Shown: positions 1 to 9,765, counted from the first letter of the stretch. The stretch is DNA of 64,000 nucleotides from Caballeronia sp. dw_19 (GCF_018449515.1 NZ_JAAVUQ010000006.1:186001-250000), one strand, 5' to 3'. Made by a program: numbers and translations. Notes: generated by a model from the sequence alone, not told the origin.

Positions 1-211
1 GCAGTTCAGTGCCGGCGAAGGCGAACGAGCCGCCGCTCAGGACCGTCGAGCCACCTATTTCCGGCTGCTTTTCGAGCAGCAGCGCCTCGACACCCCGCGC
101 CGCCAGCTCGAGGGCCGCGCAGTGCCCCGCCAAACCGCCGCCGATCACGACCACCTCCGCTTCCTCGTCCCATGACGGCTCCGCGTTCTGCCCGAGTGTG
201 TCTGTCATCAT
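1..211 (-). CDS. FAD-dependent flavoprotein, N-terminal part only
   Basis: The gene runs off the left edge, so only about 70 N-terminal residues are visible. They carry a dinucleotide-binding beta-alpha-beta motif (VVVIGGGLAGHCAALEL) followed about 20 residues later by an acidic residue (LLLEKQPEIGGST), as in the fumarate reductase / succinate dehydrogenase flavoprotein family and in 3-ketosteroid dehydrogenases. The start codon overlaps the stop of the upstream Bug receptor gene (ATGA), which implies translational coupling. Context (acyl-CoA dehydrogenase, then solute receptor) suggests an oxidoreductase of a carboxylate or acyl-CoA catabolic operon. The substrate cannot be told. Two adjacent ATGs exist; the first is used here. 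Confidence 0.85.
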   Translation of the reverse strand, partial: MMTDTLGQNAEPSWDEEAEVVVIGGGLAGHCAALELAARGVEALLLEKQPEIGGSTVLSGGSFAFAGTEL

Positions 212-1179
212 TGCGCCTGTAAGTTGATTGATCGAATCACCGTGCGCCACTTGGCGATCTCGGCGCCAATGAACGCGGCGAACTGCTGGGGCGAACCGCC
301 CAGCATCTCGGTGCCGGGAAGCTTGGCTTGCACATCCGGCATCGCGAGTATCTGGTTCACGTCCGCGTTGATCTTCGCGACGATATCCGGCGGCGTATTG
401 GCCGGCGCCGCAATGCCGAACCAGGCGCCGAACTCGAACCCGGGGATGCCTAGCTCGGTCATGGTCGGCACGTCCGGCAACAGCGGCGAACGCTTCTTGC
501 TTGTCACCGCCAGCGCGCGGACCTTGCCCGCCTTGATCTGCGGATACTCGAACGGGATGTTGTCGAACATCACCTGCACGGTGCCGCCGATCAGGTCAAT
601 GACCGCCTGCGAGCTTCCCCGGTACGGAACATGAGTCATCTGGATGCCCTCGACCGACTTGAACAACTCACCCTGCAAGTGCGTTGACGTGCCAATGCCG
701 GTCGATCCGTAGCTAAGTTGCCCAGGTTTCGACTTCGCCAGCGCGACCAGTTCGGCCACGCTCTTGACCGGCAGCGACGGCGTGACGAGCAACAGGTTAG
801 GAGTCGATACCATCAGGACCACGGGCGTGAAATCCTTCACCGCGTCGAAGGGAATGTCCTTGTAGAGGGTCGGATTGATGCCGTGGGTGGCGTTGGTCGC
901 GAGAAACAGCGTGTAGCCGTCGGGCGCTGATTTCGCTACCACCTCGGCGCCGATGTTGCCGCCCGCGCCGGCACGGTTATCCACGATCACCGCCTGTCCG
1001 AGCTTCTGCCCCAGTTTCTGCGCGACAACGCGTGCCAGCGTATCGGTGAAACCGCCCGCGGCGAACGGTACGACCAGACGGATGGCGTGGTCTGGATAAG
1101 CTGCAAAACTTGTCTCACAAATTACCGCGAGAACTATTCCCAGCAGCCATCTCGTCAGTCTGAATCCGGACCTCGACAT
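208..1179 (-). CDS. Bug-family (TctC-like) periplasmic solute receptor
   Basis: A 323-residue exported binding protein of the Bug family, the receptor of tripartite tricarboxylate transporters and very abundant in Burkholderiales. A signal peptide (residues 1 to about 26, hydrophobic LLGIVLAVICETSFA) precedes the typical opening YPDHAIRLVVPFAAGG, and the ligand-loop signatures (DNRAGAGGNIGAE, SAPDGYTL) follow. The ATG at 1179 was chosen because GGGGAGA lies just upstream and the signal peptide starts there; the frame is open further upstream, but that part overlaps the acyl-CoA dehydrogenase gene. No TctA/TctB membrane subunits are in view, so it may work with a distant transporter or as a sensor. 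It sits between the dehydrogenase and a flavoprotein in one operon. Confidence 0.93.
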   Translation of the reverse strand: MSRSGFRLTRWLLGIVLAVICETSFAAYPDHAIRLVVPFAAGGFTDTLARVVAQKLGQKLGQAVIVDNRAGAGGNIGAEVVAKSAPDGYTLFLATNATHGINPTLYKDIPFDAVKDFTPVVLMVSTPNLLLVTPSLPVKSVAELVALAKSKPGQLSYGSTGIGTSTHLQGELFKSVEGIQMTHVPYRGSSQAVIDLIGGTVQVMFDNIPFEYPQIKAGKVRALAVTSKKRSPLLPDVPTMTELGIPGFEFGAWFGIAAPANTPPDIVAKINADVNQILAMPDVQAKLPGTEMLGGSPQQFAAFIGAEIAKWRTVIRSINLQAQ

Positions 1180-1220
1180 GGTGTCTCCCCCGTCAAGTCT
1201 TACTTGTGTTCCACTTGTTT

Positions 1221-2402
1221 TTAGTACGAACGTGGCATGCCGAGTACATGTTCCCCGAGATACGAGAGGATGAGATTGGTCGAGATCGGCGCGATCTGAA
1301 AAAGCCTCGTATCGCGCCACTTGCGCTCGATATCGTATTCGCGCGCAAAGCCGAAGCCGCCGTGGGTCTGCATCGCCGTGTCCCCCGCATGCCACGTGGC
1401 TTCGGAGGCAAGCAATTTGGCCAGGTTCGCCTCCTCGCCGCAATCACGCCCGGCGCTGAACAACGCGGCGGCACTGCGGTTGACGAGATCGGCGGCCCGG
1501 GTTTCGGCGTAGGCTCGCGCGATGGGAAATTGCACGCCCTGGTTTTGCCCGATCGGACGGCCAAATACCACGCGCTCGCTCGCATAGGCGGCCGCCTTGC
1601 GGATGAAGAAACGCGCGTCTCCGATCGCCTCCGATGCCACGAGTATGCGTTCCGCGTTCATGCCGTCGAGAATGTAGCGAAACCCGCGATTCTCCTCACC
1701 AATCAGGTTGTCGCTCGGGATCCGCAAGCCATCGAAGAAGAGCTCCGTGGTCTGGTGGTTGATCATTGCGTCGAGCATGCGGATCTCGAGTCCGTGGCCG
1801 ACGGCTTCGCGCATGTCGATCAGGAATACCGACAGGCCGTCGGAGCGCTTCGTGACCTCTTCCAATGGCTTGGTTCGGGCCAGCAACAAGAGCAGATCGG
1901 ACTGACGGGCGCGCGATATCCACACTTTCTGCCCGGTGATGACGTAGTGGTCACCATCGCGCACAGCACGAGTCCGGAGTTGCGTGGTGTCTGAGCCCGT
2001 GTTCGGCTCGGTCACGCCGAACGCTTGCAGGCGCAAGCGTCCGGCGGCAATCTCGGGCAGATACTTCTGTTTTTGCGCGGCGCTGCCGTGCCGCAGCAGC
2101 GTCCCCATGATGTACATCTGCGCGTGGCATGCTCCCGCACTGCAGCCGCTCGCATGAATTTCTTCGAGAATCACCGCTGCCGCGCGCAGTGGCAACCCGG
2201 CGCCGCCGTATTCCTCAGGAATCAGGGCCGCCAGATAGCCGGCCTTGGTCAACGCCCCGACAAATTCGTCCGGATAAGCGGCCTTGTCTTCCAGAGCGCG
2301 CCAATAGTCGCCGGGGAACCGCTTGCAGATTGCCTGGATAGCTGTACGGATCTCGGGAAAATCGTCCCCAAGCTCCACCACCGTAGGATCTCGTTCGCTC
2401 AT
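1221..2402 (-). CDS. acyl-CoA dehydrogenase
   Basis: A 393-residue FAD-dependent acyl-CoA dehydrogenase, the usual family length. The three-part layout is visible: an alpha-helical N-terminus ending in LIPEEYGGAGLPL, a central beta domain (LQAFGVTEPNTGSDTT, VITGQKVWISRA), and a C-terminal helical domain ending with the signature THGGFGFAREYDIERKWRDT. It would introduce a double bond into an acyl-CoA thioester and pass electrons to ETF. The start MSERDPTV was preferred over an upstream in-frame ATG that would overlap the palindrome at 2513-2532. It is followed 41 bp downstream by the Bug receptor, so it is probably the first gene of the operon. Chain length and substrate are not predictable from sequence alone. 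Confidence 0.93.
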   Translation of the reverse strand: MSERDPTVVELGDDFPEIRTAIQAICKRFPGDYWRALEDKAAYPDEFVGALTKAGYLAALIPEEYGGAGLPLRAAAVILEEIHASGCSAGACHAQMYIMGTLLRHGSAAQKQKYLPEIAAGRLRLQAFGVTEPNTGSDTTQLRTRAVRDGDHYVITGQKVWISRARQSDLLLLLARTKPLEEVTKRSDGLSVFLIDMREAVGHGLEIRMLDAMINHQTTELFFDGLRIPSDNLIGEENRGFRYILDGMNAERILVASEAIGDARFFIRKAAAYASERVVFGRPIGQNQGVQFPIARAYAETRAADLVNRSAAALFSAGRDCGEEANLAKLLASEATWHAGDTAMQTHGGFGFAREYDIERKWRDTRLFQIAPISTNLILSYLGEHVLGMPRSY

Positions 2403-3151
2403 GAGAAAGCCCTTTCGCCGGGTTATGGCACCGCCGCGGATCAGATCTTTGAAACCCCGAATCACAGCACGCCCCGCAGCACGCCCTAATCTAGACAATG
2501 TCCCTGGCGTTGTCAATGAAACGTTTCATTGAAAGTTCCTTGCCAGGTGCCGGCAGGGTTTGCGATCGGTCTCGCGTGCAACCGTGGGCTGGCGCGTCGC
2601 GACGCGTTAGAGCGGCGCCATTGCAATGTTCTTTGCTGCCAGATTCGTGCACCGTCGAAAGCGCTGTTGCGCGGTATTGCTGCGCGCGCCGCACTTAGCA
2701 CCGGCCAACGTGATTCGGGAAGCAATTTGCCGCTGACCTGCGTGCGCCATCGCCACGGCCGTCGCATCGTGGGGTCACGTCGCTTTCGTGGAATGCAAAT
2801 GTCAATTCGATGGTTAGCCAAAAAACGCAACCATGCCATCCTAGCGATCCTGCCTTGTCGCTCGCGCACTGCCCAACGCTGCAAGGCAATCGCTCCTCTT
2901 TCATTTCATTAGTCCGTCACATGGCCCGCCATGAGCCAGAACATCCCTCTGAGTGCTTTCATCGTGCATTTCTTCAGCAGTGACGGCTTCGACATCAACG
3001 TGGACCGGACTTGCGAAACGCCTTATCTGCTTAAGCGACGATTTTCGACAATCGAGCATCTCATCAATGAAAGAACCGAAGGGAACATGGTGATCGGCTA
3101 TCCCGGCAGCGCGGCGCAACTGCCAGAACAACAGACGGGCGCACGGTCGAC
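2403..3151. other. intergenic region without a convincing gene
   Basis: About 750 bp separating two divergently transcribed units. Open frames exist on both strands but none has a ribosome binding site or a recognisable protein. It must hold the promoters of the leftward dehydrogenase operon and the rightward transporter operon. The one clear element is the palindrome at 2513-2532. Confidence 0.5.
2513..2532. promoter_or_regulatory. perfect 20-bp palindrome, likely repressor operator
   Basis: TCAATGAAACGTTTCATTGA is its own reverse complement over all 20 bases. It lies 110 bp upstream of the acyl-CoA dehydrogenase start codon. The core GAAACGTTTC resembles operators of PsrA-like TetR regulators of fatty-acid catabolism, and the central CG is also common in LacI-family sites. 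Which family binds is inference; no regulator gene is adjacent. Confidence 0.6.
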
Positions 3152-4885
3152 ATGAACCCGACAACTCCACTGCTCGAACTGAACAAGCTGGCCGTATCGT
3201 TCGGCGGACGTCCGGCGGTTCACCCCATCGACCTCTCCATTCAACATGGCGAAATGCTGGCGCTGGTCGGGGAATCGGGCAGCGGTAAATCGACCATCGC
3301 ATTGGCTGCAATGGGACTTCTGCCCACGCAAGCGCATGTAGAAGGATCGATACGCTTCGAAGGCCAGGCGTTGCTCACGCTGCGAGAACGCGAATGGAGC
3401 GCGTTGCGGGGCAATCGCATCGGCATGATTTTCCAGGAGCCGATGACGTCGCTCAACCCGCTTCAGCCGATCGGGCGGCAGGTCGCCGAAGCGCTGACGC
3501 TGCATCGGCCGCTGTCGTTTTCAGCAGCGCGCAAGCAAGCCCTTGAGCTTCTGGATCTCGTGCGTCTGCCCGAGCCGGCACTGCGCTTCGATCAGTATCC
3601 GCATCAGCTTTCGGGCGGCCAGCGACAACGCGTGATGATTGCGATCGCGGTAGCGTGCCGCCCGAGCCTGCTGATCGCCGACGAGCCCACGACGGCGCTC
3701 GACGTCACTATCCAGGCGCAAATCCTCGAACTCATCGATCAGTTGCGACGCGAGTTGTCGATGGCGGTATTGCTGATCACGCACGACCTCGGTGTCGTCG
3801 CGCGCTGGGCAGACCGCGTGATCGTGATGAAGGACGGCACGAAGGTGGAGGAAGCCGACGCTGCGACGTTGTTCGCGCATCCTGCGCAGCCGTACACGCG
3901 CGCGCTCCTTGGCGCGTCGCTGCATTTCGGCGCGGGACTGCATTATCGTGACGGCCGCCTGACAGAGACCATCAGCGAGCGGCTGACAGCCACAGAAGCC
4001 ACAAACGCAATAGCGAGTACCGCCCCGCGCATCTTGCTCGAGGTAACCGGCTTGCAGGTCGACTATCCGGGCGCGGGACACAATGTGCGCGCAGTCGACG
4101 GTGTTTCGTTCAACATTCGAGAAGGCGAGACGGTGGGACTCGTCGGAGAATCGGGCTGCGGAAAGTCATCGCTTTCCCGCGCGTTGACGCGACTCCTGGA
4201 ACCGTCCGCGGGCAGCATCGTATTCGATGGTGACGACGTCACGCATCGCCGGCGCCGTGCATTGCGCCCGTATCGCAGACGCGTGCAGATGATCTTTCAG
4301 GACCCGTACGGCTCGCTCAATCCGCGTCACACCGTCGAACGAACGCTTGGCCTTGCCCTGGCGATTCATGGCGTGTCGCAACGACGCGAACGCGAAACAA
4401 AAATTCGCCGCATAGTCGATGCGGTTGGCCTGCCCGCTTCGGCACTGCAGCGCTATCCGCACGAATTTTCCGGCGGCCAGCGACAACGCATAGGCATTGC
4501 GCGAGCGCTTGTGCTCGAACCTGAACTGGTGATCTGCGATGAGCCGGTGTCGGCCCTCGATGTATCCATCCAGGCGCAAATTCTCGATCTCCTCGCCGAC
4601 CTCAAGGCCGAACTCGGGCTCGCGCTGCTCTTCATCTCGCATGACCTTTCTGTTGTCCGCTATATCGCCGATCGCGTGCTCGTGATGCAAGCGGGACGTC
4701 TCGTCGAAACCGGCGATCACCGCTCCATCTGGACCTCGCCGCAGCATCCCTACACCCGCACCCTGATCGACGCCGTACCGTCGTCGCATGTGCCGTTGCC
4801 GTTCACCACAAGGAAAATCCATCGTGACATCCAAGCGCCCCAAGCCACTCCCGCCTTCGACCTCGACACTCCTGTTTCGCGATGA
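3152..4885 (+). CDS. peptide-type ABC importer, fused dual ATPase
   Basis: A 577-residue protein with two complete ABC ATPase domains in one chain, like a DppD-DppF or GsiA fusion. Domain 1 has Walker [10 protein letters not shown], signature LSGGQRQRV and Walker [13 protein letters not shown]. Domain 2 repeats this with [18 protein letters not shown] and [12 protein letters not shown]. Each domain carries the C-terminal YTR segment typical of oligopeptide transporter ATPases ([24 protein letters not shown]). It is the first gene of an operon with a binding protein and two permeases, together a complete importer. The 3' end overlaps the start of the binding protein gene by about 62 bp. Expected at the inner face of the cytoplasmic membrane. 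Confidence 0.95.
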   Translation: MNPTTPLLELNKLAVSFGGRPAVHPIDLSIQHGEMLALVGESGSGKSTIALAAMGLLPTQAHVEGSIRFEGQALLTLREREWSALRGNRIGMIFQEPMTSLNPLQPIGRQVAEALTLHRPLSFSAARKQALELLDLVRLPEPALRFDQYPHQLSGGQRQRVMIAIAVACRPSLLIADEPTTALDVTIQAQILELIDQLRRELSMAVLLITHDLGVVARWADRVIVMKDGTKVEEADAATLFAHPAQPYTRALLGASLHFGAGLHYRDGRLTETISERLTATEATNAIASTAPRILLEVTGLQVDYPGAGHNVRAVDGVSFNIREGETVGLVGESGCGKSSLSRALTRLLEPSAGSIVFDGDDVTHRRRRALRPYRRRVQMIFQDPYGSLNPRHTVERTLGLALAIHGVSQRRERETKIRRIVDAVGLPASALQRYPHEFSGGQRQRIGIARALVLEPELVICDEPVSALDVSIQAQILDLLADLKAELGLALLFISHDLSVVRYIADRVLVMQAGRLVETGDHRSIWTSPQHPYTRTLIDAVPSSHVPLPFTTRKIHRDIQAPQATPAFDLDTPVSR

Positions 4886-6542
4886 TCCGCTAGGGGCGGC
4901 CGTGGCCGACCTCAAGCGGCGGCGCTTGCTCAAAGGCGCCGGCGCATTGCTCGCGGGCGCAGCAACACCGTTCATGTTCACCGGCGAAGCATGGGCGTTG
5001 ACCGAACCGCTGCCGAACACCTTGCAGGGCGCCAAACGAGGCGGCACGTTGACCGCCGTCATTCATCCGGAACCGCCGACCCTCGCGTTCTTTGTGAATT
5101 CCGCCACCATGATTGGAGCGGTCGCGAGCAAGATATTCGATGGTCTTGTTGAATACGGCCCCGACCTGAAGCCGCGTCCGCAGTTGGCGGAAAGCTGGAC
5201 CGTCTCGCCCGACAGTCTCACGTGGACCTTCAAGCTGCGTCAGAACGCGACCTGGCACGACGGCCAGCCGTTCACCGCCGCCGACGTGAAATTTTCCGCC
5301 GAAGAAGTCTGGCTCAAGATCAGCCCGGCATCACGGCGTGTGCTGCAATACCTGACACGAATCGACACGCCGGATGCGCATACGGTCGTTCTGCATTTAT
5401 CGAAATCGACGCCTGCCACCTTCGGCATTCTCGATTCGCTCGGCACGCCGATCCTGCCGAAGCATCTCTACGGAAATACGGACATCCGCAACAATCCGTA
5501 CAACAACAAACCGGTGGGGACCGGGCCGTTCGTATTCAAGGAATGGCTGCGCGGCGACCGTATCGTGCTGGATCGCAACGACAAGTACTGGGCGCCTGGT
5601 CAGCCGTATCTCGATCGCCTGACGTGGAAGATCACGCCCGACGTGTCGGGGCGCGCGACAGCGCTCGAGACGGGCGCCGCGCAATATGGCGAGCGCAACC
5701 CGGTGACGTTCGCGGACGCGGACCGGCTTGCCAAACTGCCCAACCTCGTGGTTTCGCAGGAAGGTTACAACGGCTACGCGGCGTGGCTATGGCTCGAACC
5801 AAACCTGCGCGACCCCATTCTTGCCAAGCTCGAAGTTCGTCAGGCCATCGCGCACGCGATCAACCGGGACGTCCTGGTCACGACCGTGTGGGGTGGCTAC
5901 GCCGTGCCCGCTACGGGCCCGGAATCGTCGCTGGTGAAGGCGTTCTACACGCCCGACACGCAGCAGTACCCGTACGACCCCAAACTCGCCGAAACCCTGC
6001 TCGACAAAGCGGGCTTCCCGAAGCAAGCGGATGGCTGGCGTTTCAAGCTCAATCACGATTTCATCCCGTATGGCGACGACTATCGTCGTACCGGTGAATT
6101 CGTGCGTCAGGCGCTGCGCCGGGTTGGCATCGACGTGACCTTGCGGGGACAGGATCTGCCGACCTGGATCAAGAACGTCTTCACGGACTACAACTTCCAG
6201 CTCATCAGCAGTTGGGGCACAGACGGACTGGATCCGCAGATCGGCATAGAACAGCATTACTGGTCGAAGGCGGAAGCCAAAGGCACGCCCTGGTTCAACG
6301 CGTCCGGCTATGCAAGCCCCGAGATGGACCATGTGATTGAAGCGGCACAAACGGAAACCGATCCGGCCAAACGACGCGACCTGTACTTCCAGTTGCAAAA
6401 GATCGCTCAACGCGACCTGTCGCTCATCAACCTGTTCGAGTTCCGCTGGTTCGGCGTGTGGGCCAAAAACCTGCGCAATGTCACCGATACCGCCAGCCAT
6501 TCGCGTGCCAACTTCGCGCAAGTCTGGTTCGACAAGGCGTAA
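4824..6542 (+). CDS. ABC importer substrate-binding protein (family 5), Tat-type signal
   Basis: A 572-residue periplasmic binding protein of the oligopeptide/nickel/opine type (SBP family 5): GGTLTAVIHPEPPTL opening, FDGLVEYGPDLKPRPQLAESW, WHDGQPFTAADV and NNPYNNKPVGTGPFVFKEW. The start is taken as GTG because AAGGAAA sits eight bases upstream; an ATG 36 bp earlier has no such site. Before the mature part lies KRRRLLKGAGALLAGAA, a twin-arginine export motif, with likely cleavage after AWA. The paralogous binding protein at 13220 has an ordinary Sec signal instead. Specificity is unknown; the SfnB-like neighbours suggest a sulfur-bearing peptide-like substrate (inference). Confidence 0.93.
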   Translation: MTSKRPKPLPPSTSTLLFRDDPLGAAVADLKRRRLLKGAGALLAGAATPFMFTGEAWALTEPLPNTLQGAKRGGTLTAVIHPEPPTLAFFVNSATMIGAVASKIFDGLVEYGPDLKPRPQLAESWTVSPDSLTWTFKLRQNATWHDGQPFTAADVKFSAEEVWLKISPASRRVLQYLTRIDTPDAHTVVLHLSKSTPATFGILDSLGTPILPKHLYGNTDIRNNPYNNKPVGTGPFVFKEWLRGDRIVLDRNDKYWAPGQPYLDRLTWKITPDVSGRATALETGAAQYGERNPVTFADADRLAKLPNLVVSQEGYNGYAAWLWLEPNLRDPILAKLEVRQAIAHAINRDVLVTTVWGGYAVPATGPESSLVKAFYTPDTQQYPYDPKLAETLLDKAGFPKQADGWRFKLNHDFIPYGDDYRRTGEFVRQALRRVGIDVTLRGQDLPTWIKNVFTDYNFQLISSWGTDGLDPQIGIEQHYWSKAEAKGTPWFNASGYASPEMDHVIEAAQTETDPAKRRDLYFQLQKIAQRDLSLINLFEFRWFGVWAKNLRNVTDTASHSRANFAQVWFDKA

Positions 6543-6547
6543 AAACC

Positions 6548-7543
6548 ATGCTGCAACGGACATCTGGCATTAACGGAGGCAGGATCAGACGGCGCCTGAT
6601 TCAACTGGTGCTGGTCCTGCTCGGCACCACGGTGCTCAACTTCGTGCTGCTCAAGCTGATGCCGGGTGATCTCGTCGATGTCATCGCGAGCGAAAGCGGC
6701 AACGTCTCGCCGGAGTACGTGGCCCAGCTTCGTGAGGCTTACGGGCTCAACCATAGTGTCGTGTGGCAGTTGCTGCATTACGTCGGGCATGCGCTACGGT
6801 TCGATCTCGGCTTTTCGTTTCGCTTCGGTGAACCGGTCTCGACGCTGATCTTTGAACGCTTGCCCGCCACGCTGGTATTGATCGGCACGTCGCTGGTCAT
6901 CTCGGTGCTGCTGGGCGTATTGCTGGGCGTGCTCGCCGCGCGCCGGCCGCATGGTTTCGTCGACACCTTCTTGTCAACGCTTGCAACCCTCGGCTATTCC
7001 GCGCCAATGTTCTGGACAGCGCTGATGCTCATCGTGGTGTTTGGCGTGCATCTCGAATGGTTCCCGATCGGCGGTATCGTCGATACCAACATCGCTCATC
7101 GCGGCTTCGGGCTGTTGCTCGACCGGCTGCGTCATCTGGTGCTGCCTGCCGCCACGCTCGTGCTTTATTACGTCGCCGTCTTCGCACGACTGGCGCGCGC
7201 TTCGATGATCGAGACGCTGCAGGAAGATTTTATTCGCACCGCCCGCGCCAAGGGTGGGCGGCCCTGGTACGTGGTGACGCACCACGCATTGCGTCATGCC
7301 ATCCTGCCCGTTCTCACAATGCTGGGCCTGCAAAGCAGCGCGTTGCTCGGCGGCTCGATCATCGTGGAAACGGTGTTCGGCTGGCCGGGACTTGGGCAAC
7401 TCTCGTTCGAAGCGATCAAGAGCCGGGACGTCAATCTGCTGGTCGGCGTGTTGCTGCTGTCGGCGGTTCTGGTGGTCGTGTTGAATCTGGTTGTCGACCT
7501 GCTTTATGGCTTGATCGATCCGCGTACGAGGCACCGGCAATGA
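6548..7543 (+). CDS. ABC importer permease, DppB type
   Basis: A 331-residue inner-membrane permease. The N-terminal membrane helix (RLIQLVLVLLGTTVLNFVLLKL) is followed by the DppB/OppB hallmark LMPGDLVDV and the AYGLNHSVVWQ segment. The cytoplasmic EAA-like loop reads RTARAKGGRPWYVVTHHALRHAILP, and the C-terminus ends in VDLLYGLIDPRTR, standard for this family. It starts five bases after the binding protein stop. Its stop overlaps the next permease start (ATGA), so the two permeases are probably made in equal amounts. Confidence 0.94.
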   Translation: MLQRTSGINGGRIRRRLIQLVLVLLGTTVLNFVLLKLMPGDLVDVIASESGNVSPEYVAQLREAYGLNHSVVWQLLHYVGHALRFDLGFSFRFGEPVSTLIFERLPATLVLIGTSLVISVLLGVLLGVLAARRPHGFVDTFLSTLATLGYSAPMFWTALMLIVVFGVHLEWFPIGGIVDTNIAHRGFGLLLDRLRHLVLPAATLVLYYVAVFARLARASMIETLQEDFIRTARAKGGRPWYVVTHHALRHAILPVLTMLGLQSSALLGGSIIVETVFGWPGLGQLSFEAIKSRDVNLLVGVLLLSAVLVVVLNLVVDLLYGLIDPRTRHRQ

Positions 7544-8412
7544 AAAAATTCCTGCATTTTTTTAGTCAGCCGTCGGCGTTCTTCGGCGCACTTCTGCTCG
7601 TGCTGGCCTTGGGCGCGGCGCTTTCGGCGAACTGGCTTTTTCCGGGCGATCCGCTGGATATGGTCGCCGCACCCTACCTGTGGCCCGGCGCCGATAGTGC
7701 GTATCCGCTCGGCACGGACCTGATGGGACGTGACCTGCTGGCAGGGCTCTTTCATGGGGCACGCGTCTCGCTGTACGTGGGCGGATCGGTCGCAGTCATC
7801 GCACTTGTTTTAGGCATCCTGATTGGTGGCATCGCAGGATTTTTCGGCGGTCTGATCGATCAGGTTCTCATGGCGTTCACCGAGTTCTTCCAGACCGTAC
7901 CGCCCTTCCTGCTTGCCATCATTCTCGTCGCCATCTTGACGCCTTCACTGACCACCATCGTTTTTGCGCTCGGCGTGACAGCATGGCCCAGCATCGCGCG
8001 CCTGACGCGCGGCGAGTTTATTGTGTTGCGAGAGCGCGAGTTTGTCAGTGCGAGCGTAGCGATAGGTGCTAGCGATGCGCACCTGATTTTCATCGAAATC
8101 CTGCCCAACGCGATGACGCCCATTCTCGTCTCCACCGCGCTGCTGGTCGCCAATGCAATCCTGTCGGAAGCGGCGTTGTCGTTCCTCGGGCTCGGTGACC
8201 CGAATGTGGTGAGCTGGGGTTCGATGGTCGGCACGGGACGCGAAGCGTTGCGCACTGCCTGGTACATGATCGCGGTGCCGGGCTCGGCGATTGCATTGAC
8301 CGTGCTCGGACTCAACCTGCTGAGCGACGCACTGCATACCGCATTCAATCCGCGGCTGCGAAGAAAACGCAGCACCGAAGTGGTGCCGGAGGTGCAGGCG
8401 GGCGTTTCATGA
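7540..8412 (+). CDS. ABC importer permease, DppC type
   Basis: A 290-residue partner permease. Family signatures are YPLGTDLMGRDLLAGLFHGARVSL near residue 60, VPPFLLAIILVAI, the EAA-type loop REREFVSASVAIGASDAHLIFIEILPN, and AALSFLGLGDPNVVSWGSMVG near the C-terminus. Translation is coupled to the DppB-type gene by an ATGA overlap. It is the last gene of this importer operon and faces the minus-strand SfnB genes tail to tail. Confidence 0.94.
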   Translation: MKKFLHFFSQPSAFFGALLLVLALGAALSANWLFPGDPLDMVAAPYLWPGADSAYPLGTDLMGRDLLAGLFHGARVSLYVGGSVAVIALVLGILIGGIAGFFGGLIDQVLMAFTEFFQTVPPFLLAIILVAILTPSLTTIVFALGVTAWPSIARLTRGEFIVLREREFVSASVAIGASDAHLIFIEILPNAMTPILVSTALLVANAILSEAALSFLGLGDPNVVSWGSMVGTGREALRTAWYMIAVPGSAIALTVLGLNLLSDALHTAFNPRLRRKRSTEVVPEVQAGVS

Positions 8413-8502
8413 CTTGGGGAATAAGGCACGAAATTGCCGCTTGGTCCGTGTCCCGATTCAGCAACATCCTCGTGCCCCGGCATTCACTCGCCCACCCAAC
8501 CA
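8413..8502. other. convergent gap with GC-rich inverted repeat
   Basis: Gap of 90 bp between the importer operon and the SfnB pair. GCCCCGGCAT (8474-8483) and ATGCCGGGGC (8515-8524) form a perfect inverted repeat with a 31-base spacer; the second arm lies inside the 3' end of the SfnB gene. It could fold at the ends of both transcripts, but there is no T-tract, so a terminator is only possible. Confidence 0.3.
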
Positions 8503-9762
8503 TCAAAGCGCTCCATGCCGGGGCGGAAGCTTGTCGTTGAGATAGAAGTTACCCACGGCGTGATACTTCCAGCGCACCGGGTCATGCAGCGTGTGGGTGC
8601 GCGCATTGCGCCAGAAGCGGTCAAGACCGAGGCCGTCGAGCGTAGCGGCCGTACCCGCGAGTTCGAACAGGCGCGAGCCGGCATCGAGTGAGGCGGTGGT
8701 CGTCAGAGCGCGTGCCTCAGCCACCGCGACGGAGGCTTCTGCCACCGAGCGCTCGGTGGGATCGGCTTGCGCCGTGTCGACTGCCCGTCCTGCTCTACGC
8801 ACCAGGGCCTCCGCTGCCCGAAGGCGCACCGCGAGATCGCCGACCTGGGCGATCGTCAGCGGGTCGTCACTGGCACGCGCAGCCTTCGCATCGATCCACG
8901 GCCGCGAACGCTCGCGGACGAACGGCAACATCGCATTGAATGCGCCACGGGCCTGACCCAGATCGATGGCCGCGTGGATGATCTGCGCCAGCGGACCAAT
9001 GGTGGTGGGGCGATCAAACGAGGTTTGAAACGGTATGACCCATTCCGGCTGCACCGCTACATGTTCGAAGCGGACCGACCCGCTGCCGGTCACCCGCTGG
9101 CCGAAGCCGTCCCAGTCGTCGGTGACGGTTACTCCCGGCGCTCCACGCGGCACGAACACCAGGTACGTCACGTCACGGCCGTCATCGTCCGCCACGACCA
9201 GCGTGGGAATCCAGTGCGCATAGAGGGCGCCGGTGCAATAAAACTTCTGGCCGTCTATATGCCAGTCGCCCGGCGCGCGGGTGAGCCGGGTGCGTCGCTT
9301 GAAGTCCTTGTTGCCGATCTCGGCGAGCGCATTGCCAAAGCGTTCGCCCGCCAGGACACGCTCGTAAAAAAAGCGTCTTTGGGCGTGACTACCGCCCACG
9401 CGCAAGACTTCGAGCGCGTAGTAATGGTTTTGCGGAATCTGGCCGAGCGACCCGTCGGCTGCCGAGATGATCGCTGTCACCTCTGCCAGCACACCGTTGG
9501 TGACGCCTGCGCCGCCGTATGCGCGCGGCACGGTGATACCCCACAGGCCGCTCAGGACGAAGGCATCCAGCTCCGCCCATGGCAAGCGACGCTCGCGGTC
9601 ACGCAACGCCGCATTCGGCGCGAATTCAGCGGCGAGCCGTTGTGCGACCGCTAGCGCCTGCGCGTCGTCTTTTATCAGATCGGGTACGCGAGCCGGACGC
9701 GGGCTGGGGATCGGTCCTGCGAGCGCGGCGGCCGTGCTGCCCTCGGATACAGAAAAAATCAT
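8503..9762 (-). CDS. sfnB: SfnB-family FMN-dependent monooxygenase, copy 1
   Basis: A 419-residue protein of the acyl-CoA dehydrogenase fold, in the branch of SfnB and DszC, which use reduced flavin and oxygen to attack organosulfur compounds. Family features are LPWAELDAFVLSGLWGITVPRAYGGAG, GQIPQNHYYALEVLRVGG, FYCTGALYAHWIP in place of the acyl-CoA pocket, and the C-terminal FWRNARTHTLHDPVRWKYH. It follows its paralogue with a three-base gap, so the two are co-transcribed. The two copies share the HTLHDPVRWK tail and overall length but differ widely elsewhere. Such enzymes are typical of the sulfate-starvation response. A flavin reductase partner is not in this operon. Confidence 0.88.
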   Translation of the reverse strand: MIFSVSEGSTAAALAGPIPSPRPARVPDLIKDDAQALAVAQRLAAEFAPNAALRDRERRLPWAELDAFVLSGLWGITVPRAYGGAGVTNGVLAEVTAIISAADGSLGQIPQNHYYALEVLRVGGSHAQRRFFYERVLAGERFGNALAEIGNKDFKRRTRLTRAPGDWHIDGQKFYCTGALYAHWIPTLVVADDDGRDVTYLVFVPRGAPGVTVTDDWDGFGQRVTGSGSVRFEHVAVQPEWVIPFQTSFDRPTTIGPLAQIIHAAIDLGQARGAFNAMLPFVRERSRPWIDAKAARASDDPLTIAQVGDLAVRLRAAEALVRRAGRAVDTAQADPTERSVAEASVAVAEARALTTTASLDAGSRLFELAGTAATLDGLGLDRFWRNARTHTLHDPVRWKYHAVGNFYLNDKLPPRHGAL

Positions 9763-9765
9763 GGC

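Noticed and set aside
1180..1443. N-terminal extension of the Bug receptor reading frame
   Set aside because: The extension has no signal or ribosome binding site and overlaps the acyl-CoA dehydrogenase gene; the signal peptide begins at 1179.
2931..3155. 74-codon plus-strand frame before the first importer
   Set aside because: No ribosome binding site and no recognisable domain; more likely the promoter region of the importer.
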